Shown here piece by piece: positions 1 to 5,118 of a stretch of DNA of 5,118 bases. The stretch spans positions 1-5,118 of the forward strand of contig CANGVB010000336.1 in assembly GCA_947456995.1 (NCBI GenBank). The letters are read 5' to 3'. The notes beneath the pieces are model-generated. The model searched no databases and was not told where the DNA came from. It saw only the letters and a program-made list of their open reading frames with translations. A program made the position numbers and the translations under genes. How positions within the stretch are numbered: the stretch's first letter is position 1; the number at the start of each line of letters is the position of its first letter. This DNA is from Bryobacteraceae bacterium (GTDB taxonomy: Bacteria > Acidobacteriota > Terriglobia > Bryobacterales > Bryobacteraceae).

Positions 1-1
1 C

Positions 2-457
2 AAGATGGCTCGCGCCTATATGGCTGGCAACTTTGTTCTGGGTGTCATCCCTGCCATTCTCAGTACGATCTTCTTCATGTTCATACAGTTGCCTTATCCG
101 CTTCTGATTGGGCCGTTGAGCGGATTCCTGAGCCTGGTGCCTTATATCGGCTTGCCTCTCGCGCTTGCACCGCCGGTTCTTGCGGCCTTACCTGTTTATG
201 CCAAACTGAGCGGCTCCCTGATCATCGCCAGCGGCGTCGGCACACTGCACCTGTTTGCCCTGAACCTGCTTTATCCGAAAATCGTTGGAGCCAGGGTCCA
301 CTTGAACCCACTTGCTGTCACCATCGCACTGATGTTCTGGGGCCTGATCTGGGGCGGCATCGGCCTTGTCCTCGCCGTACCGATCGTTGCTGGAATCAAA
401 GCAGTGTGTGATAACGTGACCTCTTGGAAACCCTACGGGAAACTGCTCGGAGATTAA
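2..457 (+). CDS. AI-2E/PerM-family membrane transporter, C-terminal part (5'-truncated by window edge)
   Basis: This is the last roughly 150 residues of a polytopic inner-membrane protein of the AI-2E family (PerM/TqsA/YdiK-like), whose members are usually about 350 residues. Some are linked to autoinducer-2 export or cation antiport; most have no known substrate. The reading frame is open to the left edge, so the ATG at 5 is probably internal. Visible family traits are a hydrophobic segment near fragment residues 10-28, a glycine/proline-rich segment GPLSGFLSLVPYIGLPLA matching the family's re-entrant 'IPyvGp' block, the block LYPKIVGARVHLNPLAV (family pattern P-x-I-x-G-x-x-V-x-L-x-P), and a closing hydrophobic segment ending in GLVLAVPIVAGIK. 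A short cytoplasmic tail follows. The stop codon lies three bases before the next gene, so the two are likely co-transcribed. Family assignment is firm; substrate cannot be told. Confidence 0.9.
   Translation, partial: KMARAYMAGNFVLGVIPAILSTIFFMFIQLPYPLLIGPLSGFLSLVPYIGLPLALAPPVLAALPVYAKLSGSLIIASGVGTLHLFALNLLYPKIVGARVHLNPLAVTIALMFWGLIWGGIGLVLAVPIVAGIKAVCDNVTSWKPYGKLLGD
449..454 (+). promoter_or_regulatory. Shine-Dalgarno site inside the end of the upstream gene
   Basis: GGAGAT sits in the last two sense codons of the AI-2E-family gene, with GGAG ending 8 bases before the ATG at 461. Because the site is inside the upstream coding region and only three bases separate stop and start, translation of the isomerase/epimerase-like gene is probably coupled to that of the membrane protein. 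It supports the choice of the 461 start. Confidence 0.6.
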
Positions 458-460
458 ACA

Positions 461-1393
461 ATGAATCGTCGTGAACTGATACTTGCGCTCAGCGCTGCTG
501 GATTACTCGAAGGCAAGGGCCTCGACTGGTCACGCTTCGCCATACTCACCGACGAGTGCGCAGGCTCAGAAGCCGATGCCATCGCCTTCGCTAAACAGTA
601 TGGCCTCAAGTGGGTAGAACTTCGCGATACTCCGCGCGCCCAGGACCGCACTCGCAAAAGCGAAACCTACTACCGCATGGAGCCCGAGCGCCTCAAGCAA
701 GTCCGTGCCGACCTCAAAGCTGCTGGCCTCAAAATTAGCTTCCTCAACACCGGCCTTCTCAAGTTTGGCCTCCCCGGCACAGAGCTCAAGATGTCCCGCC
801 CGGAGTCCGCCGAAAACAAGGCCAAACGCGAGGCCCGTCAGGAAGCCCAATACGCCGACCGGATGAAAGACCTCGAACTTGCCATCCGTGCCGCCCATGC
901 GCTGGACGTCTCACAGCTCCGCGTCTTTGCCTTTATCCGCGCCGTAGACGTCCCCGCTATCTGGGATCGCGTTGCGAACGAACTTGGCGAATACGCCCGC
1001 GTTGCCGAGAAGGGCGGCGTTACGCTGTTGCTCGAGAACGAGTCCAGTTGCAACGTGGCTACTTCTAAAGAGCTGGCCGACATGACGCTCAAGGTCAACT
1101 CCAAAGCTCTTGGAATGAATTGGGATCCTGACAACACCTTCGCCTTCGGCGAAAAAGCCTGGCCCGATGGCTATAAAGCCCTGCCACTGAAGAAGCTCGG
1201 CAACGTCCAGATGAAAGCCGGTAATGTCATCGGCCCCCGCAAAATCGACTGGACCTCCATCATCAAAGAACTGAACAAAGACGGCTACAAGGGCTGCATT
1301 GGCCTTGAAACCCACATCTTCGACGGCACTCTGATCGAAAAAGCCCATCTCTGCATGAAGGAAATCAAGACCTACTTCGGCGTCAGCACTTAG
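461..1393 (+). CDS. Sugar phosphate isomerase/epimerase-like TIM-barrel protein
   Basis: A 310-residue protein of the xylose-isomerase-like TIM-barrel (AP endonuclease 2) superfamily, whose members isomerise or epimerise sugars and inositols using a divalent metal. Strand-like blocks can be followed: FAILTDE (about 27-33), WVELRD (51-56), GLKISFLNTG (about 88-97), LRVFAFIRA, VTLLLENESS (187-196), LGMNWDPDN (217-225), NVQMKAG (248-254) and GLETH (281-285). By family analogy E192, D222 and E283 would be metal ligands; the usual histidine of the HxKD block is replaced by Q250. The N-terminus, MNRRELILALSAAGLLEG, resembles a short twin-arginine signal, but it has no clear cleavage site and the mature barrel starts almost at once, so export is uncertain. 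It sits between the membrane protein and serS with small gaps, suggesting one operon. The substrate is unknown; superfamily assignment is secure, enzymatic role is not. Confidence 0.85.
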   Translation: MNRRELILALSAAGLLEGKGLDWSRFAILTDECAGSEADAIAFAKQYGLKWVELRDTPRAQDRTRKSETYYRMEPERLKQVRADLKAAGLKISFLNTGLLKFGLPGTELKMSRPESAENKAKREARQEAQYADRMKDLELAIRAAHALDVSQLRVFAFIRAVDVPAIWDRVANELGEYARVAEKGGVTLLLENESSCNVATSKELADMTLKVNSKALGMNWDPDNTFAFGEKAWPDGYKALPLKKLGNVQMKAGNVIGPRKIDWTSIIKELNKDGYKGCIGLETHIFDGTLIEKAHLCMKEIKTYFGVST

Positions 1394-1414
1394 ATGTCTT
1401 TACACTGGTAGGTA

Positions 1415-2695
1415 ATGCACGATCTGCAATTGTTCCGAGGCCACCTCGACCAGACGGCCGAGCGCCTCGCCAGCCGCAAGTTTGAACTCAATAAAGACGC
1501 CTTCCGCGCCATCGACGTCCGTCGTCGCGAAGCACTCACCGAAGTTGAAACCCTGAAGGCCGAGCGTAACGAGCGCTCCAAAGACATCGGTGCCCGCAAG
1601 AAGGCCGGCGAGGACACAACCGAACTCCAGGCCAGCGTCCGCGCCATCGGCGATCGCATCATCGAACTCGAAAAAGGCTCGGAGCAGCTGGACACCGAAT
1701 TCCAGGATCTTTTGAAGGGTATCCCCAACCTTCCTCACGAAAGTGTGCCGCTGGGTGCCAGTGCTGACGACAACGTCGAAGTGCGCCGTGAAGGTACGCC
1801 TGCCGTGATGGATTTTGAAGCCAAGCCCCACTGGGATTTGGGCGTTGATCTTGGCATCCTCGATTTCGAACGTGCTGCCAAAGTCACCGGAGCGCGCTTT
1901 GCCGTTTACTTCGGCCAGGGTGCCAAACTCGAACGCGCCCTGATTAACTTCATGCTCGACACCCACACCGGCGAGCATGGCTATATGGAGACGCTGCCGC
2001 CCTTCCTGGTGAACAGCGACAGTCTCTTCGGCACCGGCCAGCTCCCCAAATTTGCCGATGACCTTTTCAAGTGCGAAGGCTTCGACTTCTGGCTTGCTCC
2101 TACGGCCGAAGTCCCGGTAACCAATCTGCTTCGCGACGAAACCCTCGACCTTGAAAAGCTCCCCATCAAGCTCTGCGCCTACACCCCCTGCTTCCGCAGC
2201 GAGGCGGGCTCGCATGGGCGCGACGTCCGTGGCATCATCCGGCAGCACCAGTTCCAGAAGGTAGAGCTGGTTAAGTTCGTCCATCCCGACAACAGCTACG
2301 CCGAACTCGACGCGCTCACCCACGACGCAGAAAATATCCTGCGCAAGCTGGGCCTGCCCTTCCGCACCATGGCTCTCTGCACTGGCGACATGGGCTTCTC
2401 CAGCGCCAAGACCTACGACATCGAAGTATGGCTGCCCGGGCAGAATACTTACAAAGAGATCTCAAGCTGCTCGAATTTTGAGGCCTTCCAGGCCCGCCGC
2501 GCTGGCATCCGCTTCCGTGGCGCAAAGAAGAGCGAATACCTGCACACTCTCAACGGCAGCGGGCTGGCTGTCGGGCGTACGTGGGTTGCGATTGTAGAGA
2601 ACTACCAACAGAAGGATGGCAGCGTTCTCATCCCTGAGGCCCTCCGCCCCTACCTCAATGCCGAAGTGATCACTAAACAAGGCTTGCTCGCCTAA
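1415..2695 (+). CDS. serS: Seryl-tRNA synthetase
   Basis: Cytoplasmic class II aminoacyl-tRNA synthetase that charges tRNA-Ser (and tRNA-Sec where present) with serine using ATP. At 426 residues it is full length for bacterial SerS. Residues 1 to about 110 form the tRNA-binding long helical hairpin, seen as a charged coiled-coil run rich in E, K and R. The catalytic core follows: motif 1 region [20 protein letters not shown] (189-208), serine-site block TAEVPVTN (230-237), motif 2 around [20 protein letters not shown] (260-279) with R261 and E263, and motif 3 in [19 protein letters not shown] (from residue 380) with R388. The [13 protein letters not shown] block is also typical. No key residue is missing. 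The ATG at 1415 is preferred because an in-frame TAG at 1409-1411 blocks extension and the MHDL start matches the family's usual M-x-D-x N-terminus. The ribosome-binding site is weak (GGTAGG, 1407-1412, very close to the ATG). It is the last gene before a strong terminator. Confidence 0.98.
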   Translation: MHDLQLFRGHLDQTAERLASRKFELNKDAFRAIDVRRREALTEVETLKAERNERSKDIGARKKAGEDTTELQASVRAIGDRIIELEKGSEQLDTEFQDLLKGIPNLPHESVPLGASADDNVEVRREGTPAVMDFEAKPHWDLGVDLGILDFERAAKVTGARFAVYFGQGAKLERALINFMLDTHTGEHGYMETLPPFLVNSDSLFGTGQLPKFADDLFKCEGFDFWLAPTAEVPVTNLLRDETLDLEKLPIKLCAYTPCFRSEAGSHGRDVRGIIRQHQFQKVELVKFVHPDNSYAELDALTHDAENILRKLGLPFRTMALCTGDMGFSSAKTYDIEVWLPGQNTYKEISSCSNFEAFQARRAGIRFRGAKKSEYLHTLNGSGLAVGRTWVAIVENYQQKDGSVLIPEALRPYLNAEVITKQGLLA

Positions 2696-2724
2696 AACCC
2701 CTCAATCCTCAATCTCCCCACCCC

Positions 2725-2758
2725 AAACGCATCCTTTCCCCGAAGGATGCGTTTTTTT
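2725..2758 (+). terminator. Rho-independent terminator after serS
   Basis: A perfect 12-bp stem pairs 2725-2736 (AAACGCATCCTT) with 2743-2754 (AAGGATGCGTTT), with a six-base loop TCCCCG. The stem runs straight into a T-tract of seven (2752-2758), and more Ts follow after a single G. It lies 29 bases after the serS stop and should end the transcript of the upstream genes. The opposite strand has only a three-T run after the stem, so it appears to work in one direction. Confidence 0.95.
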
Positions 2759-2818
2759 GTTTTCTGCTCCCCATTCGCACGCCTTTTATAATCTTTACAT
2801 TATCGTCTTGTAATTTTT

Positions 2819-2828
2819 ACTAATTAGT
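2819..2828. promoter_or_regulatory. Perfect 10-bp palindrome upstream of the receptor promoter (possible operator)
   Basis: ACTAATTAGT reads the same on both strands. Its centre lies about 23 bases upstream of the proposed -35 element, a place where an activator or repressor dimer could bind. It is short and lies in AT-rich DNA, so chance occurrence is quite possible; no known regulator is recognised. Confidence 0.25.
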
Positions 2829-2846
2829 CAATGAAGAAATCGAAAA

Positions 2847-2875
2847 GTGTCAATTTCATAACTATGTGCTAATAT
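2847..2875 (+). promoter_or_regulatory. Candidate sigma70-type promoter for the receptor gene
   Basis: GTGTCA (2847-2852, four of six matches to TTGACA) is followed after 17 bases by TAATAT (2870-2875, four of six matches to TATAAT). The -10 is preceded by TGC, giving an extended -10 TGn element. Transcription would start near 2882, leaving a leader of about 68 bases. A perfect TATAAT at 2787-2792 exists farther upstream but lacks a recognisable -35, and a TTTACA at 2794-2799 lacks a good -10. This one has the best combined fit, but promoter preferences in this lineage may differ. Confidence 0.4.
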
Positions 2876-2886
2876 TCCTACAAAAC

Positions 2887-2927
2887 CCCACTTATAGGTG
2901 GGTACATGTACGACCACTAAGGTCGTA
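2887..2927 (+). promoter_or_regulatory. Structured leader: two hairpins overlapping a palindrome
   Basis: Hairpin 1 pairs CCCAC (2887-2891) with GTGGG (2898-2902) around TTATAG. Hairpin 2 pairs TACGACC (2909-2915) with GGTCGTA (2921-2927) around ACTAA. Between and overlapping them is the perfect 10-bp palindrome GTACATGTAC (2902-2911). The two hairpins share a CCACT...AGGT core, so they look like imperfect copies, and the 3' arm of hairpin 1 (GGTGG, 2897-2901) could instead pair with CCACT at 2914-2918 in hairpin 2. The element ends 22 bases before the receptor start, next to the purine-rich ribosome-binding region, so it could affect translation or message stability, or the palindrome could bind a protein. 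I recognise no known riboswitch class. Confidence 0.35.
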
Positions 2928-2937
2928 AGGGAAAGGG
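2927..2937 (+). promoter_or_regulatory. Purine-rich ribosome-binding region of the receptor gene
   Basis: The run AAGGGAAAGGG supplies the only Shine-Dalgarno-like sequence before the receptor gene, but its nearest GGG ends 12 bases before the ATG at 2950, which is longer than usual. An in-frame TAG at 2938-2940 rules out any longer start, leaving 2950 as the only ATG available; an ATT at 2944 is conceivable but less likely. Its first base is also the last base of hairpin 2. Confidence 0.45.
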
Positions 2938-2949
2938 TAGATCATTGAA

Positions 2950-5118
2950 ATGAGAATACAAGGACCCCGTTTTCGGGCATCATTCTTCTTGCAAACACTA
3001 GTTCTGCTACTTGCATGCGTTCTCGGCATGTACGGGCAGGAAAACTACGGAACCGTCTCAGGCCTCGTTGCGGACCCCACCGGGGCCAGCGTTGCCGGAG
3101 CAAAACTCGAGTTGACCAGCGCATCTCTCCCGCGGCCGCTCGAAGCCAAAAGCGACGAACAGGGCAAATTTTTCTTCCTACGCGTGCCCTCTGGCACCTA
3201 CAGCCTTGCCATCAGCAAAGATGGCTTCTCCCGCTACACCCAACGCAATCTTGTTGTGAACCTGGGTTCAGCCGTCAACATCACCGCATCGCTTAAGGTC
3301 GGCGCGGTGAGCGAAGTGATCGAAGTCAGCGAATCGGCCGTCTCTCTCGACCCGACCTCCGCTCAAACTTCCACCAATATCAGCTCAACTTCTTTCGACT
3401 ATTTGCCCAAGGGCAGAAACTTCCACACCCTTCTTGGCATGGCGCCAGGCGTGCGGCAGGAAGTTAAGAACGGCAACGCCGGCGTGGGTGGCTTCCAGGT
3501 GGACGGTGCTTCCGGTTCTGAAAACGCCTTCCTCATCGATGGCGTCGACACCTCTGACGTTCGCCGCGGCTCCCTCCGTGCCCAGAACTCGATCCCCTTC
3601 GAGTTCATTCAGGAAATTCAGATCAAGAGCTCGGGCTTTGGTGCTGAATTCGGTGGGGCCACCGGTGGCGTTATCAACGTCGTCACCAAGGGTGGAGCCA
3701 ATGAATTTCATGGCTTCCTCCAGGGTCAGTTCACCAACAATCAGCTCAACCCGCGTCCTCGCGGATACTGGCAGCGCTCGCCGCTAAGCGCCAACGCAGC
3801 CGACTTCTTCTCTCCCAAAGAAGACACCTACCGCTCGCTGTATCCCGGTGTCGACTTCTCTGGCCCAATCATCAAGAATCGCCTTTTCTTCCGCACCAGC
3901 TACATGCCAGAGCTCACCCGTCGCGAACGCAACATCGCCTATGCCTCGGGCGGCCGCTCTTTCAGCCGCGAAGACATCACGCACTACATGCTGAACCGGG
4001 TCGATTACAGCCCTCTGGCCAACCTGCAGATCTATAGCTCGTGGGTCTGGAGCCCTCTGCGTCAGCAGGGCAGCCTTCCTAACCCCGACATTCGCGTAGC
4101 CGCACCCTCCAACGATCTCAGCGTTTTGGGTGGCTTCCAGCCCGCTCAGACCGCAACCATCGGCGCAAACTACTCGCTTACCAGCCGCTGGCTCGTCAGT
4201 GGCCGCTGGGGCTACAAGTATCAGAACGATAAGGTCGGCAACTATGGCCTCCCTGGCAACCCGTTCATCTCCTATGTAACGGCTTCATCGGCCTCGCCCC
4301 TGCCTGTACCTGCTGCTTATGCTGGTGCCAACGGCTTCACCAACATCTCCAGCAACCTGCTCACCAAGAAGGACATCACTTCCCGCAGGAATCTTTACCT
4401 CGACTCAAGCTACATCGCCAACCTCTTTGGCCAGCAGCATATCCTCAAGTTCGGCTATGCCAACGCTCGTGTTTCCAACGACGTCGAAACCCTCTATCCC
4501 AATGGCCGCTTCCAGGTTTATTGGGGTGATCGTTTCACCCGTGGCAGCATCAGCAATCAGACCGGTGCTTACGGTTACTACATCTGGCAGGACGGCGTCC
4601 GTAACCTTGGCAACGTCCACAGCAACAACCAGGGCTTCTACCTGCAAGACCAGTGGCAGCTCCGCAAGAACCTCACCATCAACCTCGGTGTTCGTTTCGA
4701 AAACGAATTCCTGCCTCCCTACAAGGCTGAAGTCAATGGCCGCAAGGTGCAGGATCCCGTCCGCTTCAACTGGGGCGACAAGATTGCTCCACGCCTTGGC
4801 GTAGCCTGGGATCTCTTCGGCGACGGTAAGTGGAAAGTTGCCGGCAGCTTCGGCATCTACTACGACGTTCTCCGGTATGAACTTGCCCGCGGCAGCTTCG
4901 GCGGCGACTTCTGGGTCAGCAACGTTTACAAGCTGGACAACCCGAACGTCTTCGCACTCGGCCTCACCACGCCCGGCGCTGGTGGCCCTGCCATCACCCG
5001 TTATGACAACCGTACTTTGCCCATCAACTCTGCTGGCGAAATCGAAGGCATCGATCCCAACATCAAGCCCTACACCTCGCGCGAGTTCACGGCAAGCGTA
5101 GCTCACCAGATCTCAGAG
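2950..5118 (+). CDS. Oar-like TonB-dependent outer-membrane receptor (3'-truncated by window edge)
   Basis: The first 723 codons of a large outer-membrane protein; the frame is open to the right edge. Relatives usually have about 1000-1200 residues, so the barrel's end is missing. Residues 1 to about 30 form a signal peptide (basic start, core FFLQTLVLLLACVLG, likely cleavage near YGQ/EN). Residues about 33-117 are a carboxypeptidase-regulatory-like beta-sandwich (GTVSGLVADPTGASVAGAKL, later DEQGKFFFLRVPSGTYSL). The plug follows, with FQVDGASGSENAFLIDGVD (182-200), IPFEFIQEIQIKSSGFGAEF (215-234) and GGATGGVINVVTKGGANEFHG (from 235). Barrel strands include NNQGFYLQDQW (559-569) and KIAPRLGVAWDLFGDGKWKV (611-630). 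VSEVIEV (120-126) lies where a TonB box might be, but this is weak. Such receptors are thought to import bulky substrates, perhaps glycans or siderophores, with energy from TonB-ExbBD; the substrate here is unknown. It follows its own spacer and is likely a separate transcription unit. Confidence 0.93.
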   Translation, partial: MRIQGPRFRASFFLQTLVLLLACVLGMYGQENYGTVSGLVADPTGASVAGAKLELTSASLPRPLEAKSDEQGKFFFLRVPSGTYSLAISKDGFSRYTQRNLVVNLGSAVNITASLKVGAVSEVIEVSESAVSLDPTSAQTSTNISSTSFDYLPKGRNFHTLLGMAPGVRQEVKNGNAGVGGFQVDGASGSENAFLIDGVDTSDVRRGSLRAQNSIPFEFIQEIQIKSSGFGAEFGGATGGVINVVTKGGANEFHGFLQGQFTNNQLNPRPRGYWQRSPLSANAADFFSPKEDTYRSLYPGVDFSGPIIKNRLFFRTSYMPELTRRERNIAYASGGRSFSREDITHYMLNRVDYSPLANLQIYSSWVWSPLRQQGSLPNPDIRVAAPSNDLSVLGGFQPAQTATIGANYSLTSRWLVSGRWGYKYQNDKVGNYGLPGNPFISYVTASSASPLPVPAAYAGANGFTNISSNLLTKKDITSRRNLYLDSSYIANLFGQQHILKFGYANARVSNDVETLYPNGRFQVYWGDRFTRGSISNQTGAYGYYIWQDGVRNLGNVHSNNQGFYLQDQWQLRKNLTINLGVRFENEFLPPYKAEVNGRKVQDPVRFNWGDKIAPRLGVAWDLFGDGKWKVAGSFGIYYDVLRYELARGSFGGDFWVSNVYKLDNPNVFALGLTTPGAGGPAITRYDNRTLPINSAGEIEGIDPNIKPYTSREFTASVAHQISE

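Noticed and set aside
1394..1414. T-box or other tRNA-sensing leader before serS
   Set aside because: The gap is only 21 bases, much too short for a T-box, and no specifier or antiterminator structure is seen.
1400..2323. A 307-codon open frame on the minus strand opposite serS
   Set aside because: It lies wholly antisense to a clear serS, reads as a low-complexity mix of V, G, A, E and F, matches no family I recognise, and is explained by the codon bias of serS keeping stops out of the opposite strand.
2787..2792. Perfect TATAAT box as the main promoter
   Set aside because: No acceptable -35 lies 16-18 bases upstream, and it would give a leader of about 150 bases; the 2847-2875 pair fits better. 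It could still be a minor start.
3009..3018. Possible lipoprotein signal (LLAC, residues 20-23) in the receptor
   Set aside because: The hydrophobic core runs on past the cysteine, and receptors of this type are normally cut by signal peptidase I, so a lipid anchor is unlikely.
4319..4804. A 161-codon + strand open frame, and a similar one at 4838-5101, very rich in Ser, Thr and Ala
   Set aside because: Both are out-of-frame readings of the receptor gene with biased composition and no motifs.
4405..5106. A 233-codon open frame on the minus strand opposite the receptor
   Set aside because: Repetitive V/A/E/D-rich composition typical of the antisense shadow of a beta-barrel gene; the + strand frame shows full receptor motifs.

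Overview
The window looks like ordinary chromosomal sequence from a Gram-negative bacterium. The best fit is a member of the Acidobacteriota, probably of the Solibacter/Bryobacter type. This rests on three things: the Oar-like TonB-dependent receptor with an N-terminal carboxypeptidase-regulatory-like domain, a family heavily expanded in that phylum; GC-rich, C-ending codon use in the genes against an AT-rich spacer; and the company of a secreted-looking sugar isomerase/epimerase. The lineage is an inference, not a proof.

Layout: all genes read on the + strand. Positions 2-457 hold the C-terminal part of an AI-2E/PerM-family membrane protein whose start lies off the left edge. Three bases later comes a xylose-isomerase-like TIM-barrel protein of the sugar phosphate isomerase/epimerase group (461-1393). 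After another 21 bases comes seryl-tRNA synthetase, serS (1415-2695). The tight spacing suggests one transcript, closed by a strong intrinsic terminator at 2725-2758.

Positions 2696-2949 are an AT-rich spacer of 254 bases. It holds the terminator, a 10-bp palindrome, a plausible sigma70-type promoter (2847-2875) and a leader that can fold into two small adjacent hairpins overlapping a second 10-bp palindrome. A new transcription unit then begins with the receptor gene (2950 to the right edge, 723 codons, no stop inside the window). The receptor has a signal peptide, a carboxypeptidase-regulatory-like domain, a plug and the beginning of a large outer-membrane beta-barrel.

Functionally the first unit mixes a housekeeping gene (serS) with a membrane exporter/permease-like protein and an uncharacterised sugar-active enzyme, with no visible shared pathway. 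The second unit is an outer-membrane import receptor of unknown substrate. I saw no mobile element, CRISPR array, tRNA or rRNA gene, or evident new multi-gene system. The points most worth a second look are the structured leader of the receptor gene and the apparent loss of the usual metal-binding histidine in the epimerase-like protein.
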